11,135 bases of DNA from Spirochaetia bacterium (lineage in GTDB: Bacteria > Spirochaetota > Spirochaetia > Sphaerochaetales > Sphaerochaetaceae). Position 1 is the first letter of the stretch, and every line of letters starts with the position of its first letter. The DNA lies in assembly GCA_009929055.1 (NCBI GenBank), contig SABI01000063.1, positions 1-11,135 of the forward strand, given 5' to 3'. The position numbers were made by a program, and so were the translations under genes. The notes beneath the pieces were generated by a model that did no database searches, had not been told where the DNA came from, and saw nothing but the letters and a program-made list of their open reading frames with translations. Below are positions 1-6,964 of the stretch, in pieces.

Positions 1-636
1 GATATCTACAATCAAGCAGAGAATCATCTCTATAGAACAAAACTTATAGAGAGTTACCTCTATAAACAGGGATTAATAAATATCCTTATACATAACCTTT
101 TTGAAAAACATCAAGAAATTAAGGCTCATAGTGAAAGAGTGGCAAATCTTTGCCAACATATTGCAAAAAAATTGGGGCTAGATGAACATGATATTGAAGA
201 AATATATGTTGCCGGACGCCTTCATGATATTGGAAAGATAGGGCTCAATGAAAAGCTTCTTCATCAATCTAGTGAATTTAATAAAGAGCAACTTTTATCA
301 TTTCAACGTCATAGTGAACTTGGTTTCCATTTACTAAAATCTGTTCAATACTTTGGGAAAATTGCTGATTGGGTGCTTTCCCACCACGAACAACCTGATG
401 GCAAAGGCTATCCTCGAGGATTAAAGGGGTATCAAATACCAATTCAATCGAGAATTATTCATGTAGCTAATTCATTTGATTTAGCCACATTACATCTAAA
501 AGAGAAAAACAAGGAAACTATTAGTTTAGTATTACAATTACTTGATGAAAAGAAAGGGACAATGTATGACTCTAGAATACTAGAAGCCCTACAATCACTC
601 CCTTTAGAAGTGTTGATGGAGGATAAAATTGGATAG
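1..636 (+). CDS. HD-GYP c-di-GMP phosphodiesterase, probably GGDEF/HD-GYP fusion (5' end outside window)
   Basis: The frame is open from base 1, so this is the C-terminal 211 residues of a longer protein. The GTG at 139 is an internal valine just after the first HD-domain histidine (H43) and is not a real start. Residues 1-20 resemble the end of a GGDEF domain (AENHLYRTKL), followed by a helical linker and a cytosolic HD-GYP domain (about 30-205), a family that hydrolyses cyclic di-GMP. Visible motifs are H75-D76 in RLHDIGKI, H104, the HH pair 128-129 and the DGKGYP signature at 133-138. The late metal-ligand motif, usually ADxFDA, reads ANSFDL, so the ligand Asp is Asn157, and the usual RPY that follows is absent. 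It may therefore have altered metal content or act mainly as a c-di-GMP sensor. The last 8 bases overlap the next gene. The HD-GYP assignment is firm; activity is uncertain. Confidence 0.9.
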   Translation, partial: DIYNQAENHLYRTKLIESYLYKQGLINILIHNLFEKHQEIKAHSERVANLCQHIAKKLGLDEHDIEEIYVAGRLHDIGKIGLNEKLLHQSSEFNKEQLLSFQRHSELGFHLLKSVQYFGKIADWVLSHHEQPDGKGYPRGLKGYQIPIQSRIIHVANSFDLATLHLKEKNKETISLVLQLLDEKKGTMYDSRILEALQSLPLEVLMEDKIG

Positions 637-1546
637 ATTTAGTGAATTAGAATTATATGAGACCCTTCTCAAAACTATTGCAGATCCCTTCTTTGTAATA
701 GGAGAAGATGGAACATATCTTGATGTTCTAGGAGGAACAGAGAGATCTCTTTATGATGATGCCCATTCTCTAAAGGGGAAAAATATCTTTAATTTTATGG
801 ATAAAGAATTTGCCCAATATTTTATGCAAAAAGTCCTCCTTACTTTTGAATTAAACCGGATGCACTCTTTTGAGTACCAACTAGAGACTGAATCGATAAA
901 AGGAATACCTAAAGATGGCCCTGGTGGCGTTCAGTGGTTTGAAGCGAGACTAGTTCCCCTCTCTTTTTTATATGAACAGAAAAGGGCAGTAGTCGCCTTA
1001 ATTCTCAACATAAGTGAACGGAAAAAACTTCAACAGAAACTGAGAGACCTCTCTTATAAAGACCCTCTCACGATGGTTGCTAATAGACGCTATTTCTTTG
1101 AAAAGTTAGATAATCATATAGAACTCTATGCAAAAGATAAGATACCCTGTGCTATCATAGTCCTTGATGTCGATAATTTTAAACATATTAATGATACCTA
1201 TGGTCACTATGTAGGAGATCAAGTTCTAAAGGAAGTCTCTCTCATTCTTTCATCTCAATTAGAAAAAGATGATTGCATAGCCCGCTTTGGTGGGGATGAA
1301 TTTATTATTTCCCTTATTGGCTATCCTTCAAGTAATTTAGTTTTTCAATGGGCTGAGAAGATGAGACTATTAATTGAAACACATGTGTTTAATGTAGGAG
1401 AAATAGACCTGCGTATTACCATAAGTCTCGGTATTACAGATATGCTTATGATGGATAGTGATACGACAAGTATTGTCTGTAGAGCCGATAAAGCTCTCTA
1501 TGAAGCAAAGCACCAAGGTCGAAATAAGGTGAAATTACAGTTATGA
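629..1546 (+). CDS. PAS-GGDEF diguanylate cyclase
   Basis: This 305-residue soluble protein should make cyclic di-GMP from two GTP. An N-terminal PAS-like sensor (about 8-130, ending in the typical ISERKKL linker) is followed by a GGDEF domain (about 138-305). The GGDEF domain has DPLTMVANRR, the metal-binding aspartate in VLDVDNFKHIND (D180) and an intact GGDEF at 221-225, so catalysis is expected. The inhibitory I-site, normally RxxD just upstream, reads EKDD (212-215), so feedback inhibition by product is probably lost. No signal peptide or membrane segment is visible. The start is TTG at 629, supported by GGAGG at 618-622 with a 6-base spacer, and the reading frame overlaps the stop of the preceding HD-GYP gene by 8 bases, implying translational coupling. 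It is followed 13 bases later by another c-di-GMP gene. The ligand of the PAS domain cannot be read from sequence. Confidence 0.93.
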   Translation: MDRFSELELYETLLKTIADPFFVIGEDGTYLDVLGGTERSLYDDAHSLKGKNIFNFMDKEFAQYFMQKVLLTFELNRMHSFEYQLETESIKGIPKDGPGGVQWFEARLVPLSFLYEQKRAVVALILNISERKKLQQKLRDLSYKDPLTMVANRRYFFEKLDNHIELYAKDKIPCAIIVLDVDNFKHINDTYGHYVGDQVLKEVSLILSSQLEKDDCIARFGGDEFIISLIGYPSSNLVFQWAEKMRLLIETHVFNVGEIDLRITISLGITDMLMMDSDTTSIVCRADKALYEAKHQGRNKVKLQL

Positions 1547-1559
1547 AAAGAGAGGAATT

Positions 1560-3569
1560 GTGAATAATATATTTATCTATGTTGTCTTTAATAGTGTACT
1601 ACTTATCCCCATTTTTATTATTTATACATCTACTTCATTTATTACTTCAAATAAAGGACGACTACATGACTTCTGGTTAGGATTAATAATTGGTGGTATT
1701 GGAATCTTTGTAATGATGAACCCAACTGAATTTAGTTCAGGAATTTTTGTTGACTCGAGAAGTATTCTATTAGGCCTTAGTGCAATGTTTTTCCCCTATC
1801 TTTCTACGATTATTGCCCTCGTTGCTATGGTTACTTTACGAATCATTAATGGAGGCGTTGGAGCTCTCGCAGGAATCATGAATATGGTATTTGTTACAAC
1901 AATAGGACTGTTGTGGCATCTGTATCGATACGAAAAAGTAATCCATAAAGAGGTAAAGTTTGGACTTGAATTACTATTCATGAGTGAGATTATACATATT
2001 GCTGCCCTTTTATCATTCATCTTCCTTCCAAAAGAAAATATAGAATTTGTTTTAAGGAATTCTACACTCCCATTCTTAGTTATCTATCCAATCACTATGT
2101 ATTTTCTCCTTCTTCTTATTTACAAGGCTCTTAGAGAGGATCGACTAAAAGAAAAATTGACAAATAGTGAACATCTATTTAAAACAATATTTGAACAAGC
2201 TCCTATAGGGATAACCCTCACAGAAAGTGCAACAGGAAAGATAATGGACTCTAATACTCAGTTTGGTAAGATGGTGGGCCTCACAAAAGAAGAAGTTCTT
2301 CAATCAGATTGGATGAGACTTACTCACCCTGATGATATTCCAAAAGATAGGGAATATATGGGAAAATTGCTGAAAGGAGAAATTAATTCATATTCATTAG
2401 ATAAACGATTTATCCGTAAGGATGGAGCTATGATGTGGACTAATATTTTAGTCTCTTCCCTTTTTAGCGGCCACTCTTCCATTGCACAGCATCTTTGCAT
2501 GATTGTTGATATTCATAACCGTAAAGAAATTGAAGAAAAAATATTTTATGCCTATGTTCACGACCACTTAACAGGACTTCCTAATCAACTCGATTTTATG
2601 AATAAGCTTCATACGTTAATGAAGAAAAATGAGTTCCCTTTTACTATCGCAATTGCAGATGTGAATGGATTCAAGATGATTAATGATGCGTTTAATAGAG
2701 AAGCTGGAGACTCTCTCCTCCTTCAAATAGCCGATATCTTCGAGTCAGAGAAAAGAAAAGATGATTATATTGCCCGTATTGGAGGTGATGAATTTGCCCT
2801 CATTCTCAAAGGAAATGATGAAGAAATTACTACAGATATTATTCAAAGAGTACAACAGAGAATTGAAGATTTATCACACCATAAGGTAGTCGTCTCCCTC
2901 TCATTTGGAGTAGTTGTTGCTATGAATGATGAAATAGGTGTCGATGAATTAGTTAAGAAAGCAGAAGATGACCTTAATCAAAGTAAGCTTCATGAAAGTC
3001 CTAGTACAAGGAGTAAAGTACTTAATGCAATTGTACACACTCTCCATGAAAAAAACCCAAGAGAAGAATTACACTCAAGAAGAGTCTCTTTGTTAGCCTC
3101 TCGTTTAGCCAAAGAGATGGGGCTGGGAAGTAAAGAAGTTGCTCAGATGAAAACAGCTGGACTTTTGCACGATATTGGTAAAATTAATATTGATGAGTCA
3201 ATTCTCAATAAAGTTGGTCCTTTAAATGATAAAGAGTGGGCAGAAATGAAAAAGCACCCTGAGAAAGGGTACCGCATCATGATGAGTGTTACTGAATTAG
3301 GTGAAATTAGTAGTTATATTCTTTCTCATCATGAACGACTTGATGGTAAAGGATATCCTCAAGGACTTAAAGGTGATGAGATTCCTATGCAATCACGTAT
3401 CATTACTATAGCAGACTCATTTGATGCAATGACAGCATGGAGACCTTATAAAGAGATGATGAGTGAAGAGGATGCTGCAAGGGAGCTTATACGTTGTAGT
3501 GGATCACAGTTTGATCCAGAACTTGTTTCAATATTCGTAAAACAAGTCCTGACTTTAGATATTCAATAG
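1560..3569 (+). CDS. Membrane 5TMR-LYT/PAS/GGDEF/HD-GYP c-di-GMP turnover protein
   Basis: This 669-residue protein can in principle both make and degrade cyclic di-GMP. The first ~195 residues hold about five to six hydrophobic segments. Residues 55-120 (NPTEF, GIFVDSRS, then RIINGGVGALAG) resemble the 5TMR-LYT sensor domain of LytS-type proteins. A PAS domain covers about 203-325, a GGDEF domain about 330-478 and an HD-GYP domain about 485-665. The GGDEF domain has DHLTGLPN, GGDEF at 408-412 and an intact I-site RKDD at 399-402. The HD-GYP domain has H537-D538, H566, HH 590-591, DGKGYP 595-600 and an intact ADSFDA (D619), so its metal site looks complete, unlike the paralogous domain encoded first in this operon. 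The start is GTG at 1560 with GAGG at 1552-1555, a slightly tight 4-base spacing. The stop lies 3 bp from that of the convergent operon. The sensed signal is unknown. Confidence 0.92.
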   Translation: MNNIFIYVVFNSVLLIPIFIIYTSTSFITSNKGRLHDFWLGLIIGGIGIFVMMNPTEFSSGIFVDSRSILLGLSAMFFPYLSTIIALVAMVTLRIINGGVGALAGIMNMVFVTTIGLLWHLYRYEKVIHKEVKFGLELLFMSEIIHIAALLSFIFLPKENIEFVLRNSTLPFLVIYPITMYFLLLLIYKALREDRLKEKLTNSEHLFKTIFEQAPIGITLTESATGKIMDSNTQFGKMVGLTKEEVLQSDWMRLTHPDDIPKDREYMGKLLKGEINSYSLDKRFIRKDGAMMWTNILVSSLFSGHSSIAQHLCMIVDIHNRKEIEEKIFYAYVHDHLTGLPNQLDFMNKLHTLMKKNEFPFTIAIADVNGFKMINDAFNREAGDSLLLQIADIFESEKRKDDYIARIGGDEFALILKGNDEEITTDIIQRVQQRIEDLSHHKVVVSLSFGVVVAMNDEIGVDELVKKAEDDLNQSKLHESPSTRSKVLNAIVHTLHEKNPREELHSRRVSLLASRLAKEMGLGSKEVAQMKTAGLLHDIGKINIDESILNKVGPLNDKEWAEMKKHPEKGYRIMMSVTELGEISSYILSHHERLDGKGYPQGLKGDEIPMQSRIITIADSFDAMTAWRPYKEMMSEEDAARELIRCSGSQFDPELVSIFVKQVLTLDIQ

Positions 3570-3572
3570 TTC

Positions 3573-4043
3573 TTATATTTGTACTGTAGGGACTTCTAAA
3601 ACTTCAACCAATTGAGCTGGCTCTAAGCGATAGTTAGATCCTTCTCCTTCATAAAAACCATGGTCTCTTACAAAGTGGATATGAAGGTCAGTATAGGTAA
3701 CATCCTTGCTGTTTGATAGATTTCTTACTGTTGTATTTACCTTTTCGTACATTCCAGGACCACCAAAAGGGGAGGGGAGTTTCCCCCTTACTGAGTCAAC
3801 TCTCACTTCAAAATGATCCCCTAATTTCATGAATTCACCAAGACCATCAAGGCCAGCATCTCTAAAGTATTGCATCTTGCTTGCAATCTCTTCATGAGTG
3901 ACATTTAGTTGATGAACAGAGGCATCATCTTTGTTAATGATGTCAATGAGGTTTCTTGTATCGGTCCCTAAAAAGCCCTCTAAGGTAATAACTCCAGGTT
4001 GCATTTGCTGTTGTATTGCATTGAATTCAGGTGTTTGTTTCAT
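3573..4043 (-). CDS. Conserved-looking cytosolic protein at the end of the nqr operon, function unknown
   Basis: I do not recognise a characterised family. The protein is 156 residues, has no cysteine, signal peptide or membrane helix, and is probably cytosolic. Its most motif-like part is residues 118-142, with an alternating histidine stretch (TDLHIHFVRDHGF), an acidic/glycine turn YEGEGS and YRLEP. Another is RGKLPSPFGGPG (86-97). The absence of cysteine argues against an Fe-S subunit or the NqrM maturation factor. I chose the ATG at 4043 because GAGGGG lies 7 bases upstream; an in-frame ATG at 4067 would overlap nqrF by 8 bases and lacks such spacing. It starts 16 bases after the nqrF stop in the same direction, so it is almost certainly cotranscribed with the pump genes. 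A role as soluble partner, assembly factor or regulator of the pump is inference from position only. Confidence 0.85.
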   Translation of the reverse strand: MKQTPEFNAIQQQMQPGVITLEGFLGTDTRNLIDIINKDDASVHQLNVTHEEIASKMQYFRDAGLDGLGEFMKLGDHFEVRVDSVRGKLPSPFGGPGMYEKVNTTVRNLSNSKDVTYTDLHIHFVRDHGFYEGEGSNYRLEPAQLVEVLEVPTVQI

Positions 4044-4059
4044 ATTAATTCCCCTCTTT

Positions 4060-5163
4060 TTAAGCAAATTTATCGTAATAGATATGCTCTTCAGGCATGC
4101 CTAGTTCTTTAAGTACTTTAATACATGCATCGATCATTCCGGGTGACCCGCAAAGGTAGGCTTCACTATCCTTTGCATTCTCACTAAGGTTTCTCACAAC
4201 ATCGGTTATAAGACCCACTTCACCTTCCCATTTATCATCCTCTTGGGGTTCGCTTAATGCTGGAGTGAATGTAAAGGAAGGCATGAGTTTTTCAAGTTCT
4301 TTCATTTCATCGAGTAAGAATAGATCTTTTTTAGTTCTTGCTCCAAAGAAATAGCGAGCTTTTCTTGTACTCTTTTTATCAATCATATCGAGTAAGATAG
4401 ATTTTATAGGAGCCATTCCTGAGCCACCAGCGATACAGATAATGGGATTGTCTGTATCACGAAGGAAGAAGTCTCCATAAGGGCCATTAATAGTAACCTC
4501 ATCTCCTTCCTTTAAGTATTTATGGACGTAAGTAGTACAAATGCCATTAGGAACTAATCGTATTTCAAGTTCTACATGGGTATTATCACTAGGCACTGAT
4601 GCCATCGAATAAGCTCTATATACTGCCTCATCGGTAAGTTCATACTCAGGAACTTGGAATTGAACAAATTGACCAGCTTTACAATCAATAGTAGGAGGGT
4701 CGATTAATTTTAAGGTTACTTGTTTAATGTCGTGAGTAAGGTCAACAATACTTTCTACTTTTGTTTCGAACTGCCTTACAGAGAATAACTCTTCTGGTAT
4801 TTGTATAGAGACATCGTTTTTTACTTTAAATTGACAAGAAAGGCGAATATTCTTTTTCTTCTCTTCTTCACTAATCCAAGGGAGTTCTGTTGGCAGGTAC
4901 GCTCCACCCCCTTCTATGACACTCACCTTACACAGGCCACAAGAGCCCCTACCCCCACAAGCGCTAGGGATGAATACCCCTTCTGCGTTAAGAGCTTTTA
5001 AAAGGGGTTGTCCTCCTCTTACTGTAAGGTCTTTTTTCCCATTGATTTTGATATGAACTTCACCATAGTTTCCAACGGTACCATCTGCAATTACCATGAG
5101 TAATGCAAGAACCATTGAAATGAGGGTGATGACCAATACACTTATACTTAATGTAATTAACAT
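4060..5163 (-). CDS. nqrF: NQR-type subunit F: NADH-oxidising [2Fe-2S]/FAD flavoprotein
   Basis: This is the electron entry subunit of a Na+-NQR-type complex, anchored to the inner face of the membrane. Numbering from the upstream ATG at 5169, residues 5-28 form one membrane helix. A plant-type ferredoxin domain covers about 35-125 with C71, C77, C80 and C112 as [2Fe-2S] ligands (CGGRGSCGLC then LSC). A ferredoxin-reductase FAD domain has RAYS at 185-188, and the NAD-binding domain has GGSGMAP at 248-254 and CGSPGM at 340-345. The protein ends at an aromatic-rich YYDKFA tail. Two ATG codons are possible: the one at 5169 directly abuts AGGGGGG, while the one at 5163 has a normal 6-base spacing, so I chose 5163 (367 residues). 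The family is usually near 405 residues. It follows nqrE by about 11 bases. All cofactor motifs are intact. Confidence 0.94.
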   Translation of the reverse strand: MLITLSISVLVITLISMVLALLMVIADGTVGNYGEVHIKINGKKDLTVRGGQPLLKALNAEGVFIPSACGGRGSCGLCKVSVIEGGGAYLPTELPWISEEEKKKNIRLSCQFKVKNDVSIQIPEELFSVRQFETKVESIVDLTHDIKQVTLKLIDPPTIDCKAGQFVQFQVPEYELTDEAVYRAYSMASVPSDNTHVELEIRLVPNGICTTYVHKYLKEGDEVTINGPYGDFFLRDTDNPIICIAGGSGMAPIKSILLDMIDKKSTRKARYFFGARTKKDLFLLDEMKELEKLMPSFTFTPALSEPQEDDKWEGEVGLITDVVRNLSENAKDSEAYLCGSPGMIDACIKVLKELGMPEEHIYYDKFA

Positions 5164-5174
5164 TTCCATCCCCC

Positions 5175-5768
5175 CTAACTTATAGTAATCATGCCACTAA
5201 AACCCATGAATGCCATTGCCATGAATCCTGCAATGATAAGAGCAATTCCAGGTCCTTCTAGGCCAAGTGGTACTTTTGCAGTTTTAAGTTTCTGTCTAAT
5301 TCCTGCCATTGCCATAATTGCAAGGAACCAACCGATGCCACTACCTATTCCAAAGAAGAAGGAAGTGATGAAGTTGTAATCTCTAATTACCATAAATAAT
5401 GATGCCCCTAAAATAGCGCAGTTAACAGTAATAAGGGGTAAGAAGATTCCTAAAGCAAAATAGAGCCCTTCACTATAGCGTTCGATTACCATCTCAATGA
5501 GTTGTACAAATGCTGCAATAACAATAATAAACACAATAAAACGGAGATATTCGAGTTGGAAAGGGACGAGAATTAGATGGTAGACTACCCAGTTAAGGGC
5601 AGTTGTGATTGCCAGAACAAATGTTACCGCAATACCCAGCCCTGCAGATGTTTCAATTTCTTTAGAGACTGATAAGAAGGAACACATTCCCAGGTAGTTA
5701 GTAAGTAAAATATTGTTAGTAAATGCTGCAGCAAAGAATACTGCGATTGGAAATAGCATCTCATTCAT
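5175..5768 (-). CDS. nqrE: NQR/RNF membrane subunit E (NqrE/RnfA family)
   Basis: This 197-residue integral membrane protein has about six hydrophobic helices and is one of the two homologous channel-like core subunits of NQR/RNF pumps. C29 in TNYLGMCSF and C117 in ITVNCAIL are the cysteines that, in the known family, share an iron-sulfur centre with the partner subunit NqrD inside the membrane. The segments FLPLITVNCAILGASLF, GIGSGIGWFLAI and PLGLEGPGIALI are highly typical of NqrE and closer to it than to RnfA. The ATG at 5768 has AGGAGGG five bases upstream, and its first 8 bases overlap the end of nqrD (sequence ATGAATGA), a sign of translational coupling. Full length for the family; nothing odd seen. 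Confidence 0.95.
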   Translation of the reverse strand: MNEMLFPIAVFFAAAFTNNILLTNYLGMCSFLSVSKEIETSAGLGIAVTFVLAITTALNWVVYHLILVPFQLEYLRFIVFIIVIAAFVQLIEMVIERYSEGLYFALGIFLPLITVNCAILGASLFMVIRDYNFITSFFFGIGSGIGWFLAIMAMAGIRQKLKTAKVPLGLEGPGIALIIAGFMAMAFMGFSGMITIS

Positions 5769-6372
5769 GTTTTCCCTCCTTCATAAACACTTCTCGAGCA
5801 ATCCAAAGGAAGATTGCTAACATGAAGAATCCTCCTGGTGGCATAATCATAATAGCCCAGCTTGTCCACCATGAACCTAGAATTTGGAACCCCCAAAGGC
5901 TCCCTGTTCCTAAAAGTTCTCTGAAAAAAGCAATGGCAAGGAGAACATATGCATATCCTATACCACTAGCGATACCATCAACTAATGAAAGCATTGGTTT
6001 GTTTTGAAGGGCGAAGGCTTCAATTCGACCCATAACAATACAGTTAGTAATGATAAGACCGACATATGGTCCTAAGGACTTCCACATTTCTGGGTAGTAT
6101 GCCTTAAGGGCAATATCTACAATAATTACATAGGTAGCAATTACCATAGTTTCTACCATCATTCTTATTCTCGAAGGAATCCACTTTCTAATAAGACTAA
6201 GAGTCCAACTCGATAGAGCGAGGGTAAATATTACTCCTAGTGACATCACCATAGTATTCTCGAGTTTGTTTGTCACCGCAAGAGTACTACAGATTCCTAA
6301 TACTTGTACGAATACTGGGTTATCTTTTCCCAGTGGGGTTATAAAAGTTTTCTTATATTGTCCTTTTGCCAT
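5761..6372 (-). CDS. nqrD: NQR/RNF membrane subunit D (NqrD/RnfE family)
   Basis: This 203-residue integral membrane protein is the homologue and partner of NqrE in the membrane core of the pump. C28 in VQVLGICST and C111 in LIITNCIVMGR match the family cysteines that complete the intramembrane iron-sulfur site. NPVFVQVLGIC at the start, RIEAFA and the closing PPGGFFMLAIFLW stretch are characteristic. I placed the start at the ATG at 6372, one base after the nqrC stop and with AAGGA eight bases upstream. An in-frame ATG at 6441 would add 23 residues not typical of the family and would overlap nqrC by 68 bases. The stop overlaps the nqrE start by 8 bases. About six membrane helices are visible and the length fits the family. 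Confidence 0.94.
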   Translation of the reverse strand: MAKGQYKKTFITPLGKDNPVFVQVLGICSTLAVTNKLENTMVMSLGVIFTLALSSWTLSLIRKWIPSRIRMMVETMVIATYVIIVDIALKAYYPEMWKSLGPYVGLIITNCIVMGRIEAFALQNKPMLSLVDGIASGIGYAYVLLAIAFFRELLGTGSLWGFQILGSWWTSWAIMIMPPGGFFMLAIFLWIAREVFMKEGKHE

Positions 6373-6373
6373 A

Positions 6374-6964
6374 TTATAGATCCTTGTAGATTGTTGAACC
6401 ATCTTTAACGACTGAATTGATGATGTTTCTAAATGATTCACTGGTCCTCGTTGCCCCTGTGATACTATCTATTTCATCATCACTATCACTTGTCCCTTCT
6501 TCAACTAAACGAAATGGGCCACTCTTTCCAGCGAATTGTGCGGTAAACCATGGCTCTTCTATTCTAGCCCCAAGTCCTGGAGTTTCATTTTGACTTACAA
6601 TAGAGACCCCAGAGAGGGTATTAGGAGAGCTAAAGCCAACCATTATTGTAATAGGGCCCCATAGACCTGGGCCCGTTCTTTCGACAACTGTTTTTTGATC
6701 ATTGCTATCATCTTTGATGATATACTTACCATTTTCTTCAGTTACGTATGAGGTATAAGCTTCTTCTACTGATAAAGGAGTTCCATCGTGGTTGATAGAT
6801 GCAGCGTTTAAGACACTTCGTCTTAAGAAGAACTGTTCGTTACTTTTTACCCTATCACTTGTGAATAAGAAAAGGGAACTGGTTATAACAATACACACGA
6901 TTGTGACAATAGCCATAAAGATGATAGGGTGAATTCTTAATGCATAAAAACCATCTTTTTTCAT
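6374..6964 (-). CDS. nqrC: NQR/RNF subunit C (NqrC/RnfG family), covalent FMN protein
   Basis: This 196-residue protein carries covalently bound FMN on the outer side of the membrane. Residues 12-34 form one membrane anchor with the rest exported. The FMN-binding domain has GPGLWGPI (98-105), NETPGLGARIEEPW and, near the C terminus, DSITGATRT, whose Thr172 is the expected flavin attachment site for the ApbE transferase. Length is closer to RnfG (about 200) than to NqrC (about 255), while the GLWGP and ETPGLGARIE motifs look NqrC-like, so it sits between the two families. Its ATG overlaps the nqrB stop by 4 bases (ATGA) and its stop is one base from nqrD. ApbE itself is not encoded in the window and must be supplied elsewhere. 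Confidence 0.93.
   Translation of the reverse strand: MKKDGFYALRIHPIIFMAIVTIVCIVITSSLFLFTSDRVKSNEQFFLRRSVLNAASINHDGTPLSVEEAYTSYVTEENGKYIIKDDSNDQKTVVERTGPGLWGPITIMVGFSSPNTLSGVSIVSQNETPGLGARIEEPWFTAQFAGKSGPFRLVEEGTSDSDDEIDSITGATRTSESFRNIINSVVKDGSTIYKDL

Noticed and set aside
139..636. A 165-residue HD-GYP gene starting at GTG 139
   Set aside because: The same frame is open to base 1 and encodes the first HD-domain helix with H43 before this GTG, so the gene is longer and truncated by the window.
1796..2020. Minus-strand frame inside the membrane c-di-GMP gene
   Set aside because: It lies wholly opposite a well-supported coding frame and has no recognisable domain.
4044..4067. N-terminal extension of the 156-residue protein from ATG 4067
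   Set aside because: The GAGGGG ribosome binding site lies inside this stretch and is well placed only for the ATG at 4043.
6373..6441. N-terminal extension of NqrD from ATG 6441
   Set aside because: It would overlap nqrC by 68 bases and is not family-like; the ATG at 6372 has suitable spacing to AAGGA and sits one base after the nqrC stop.
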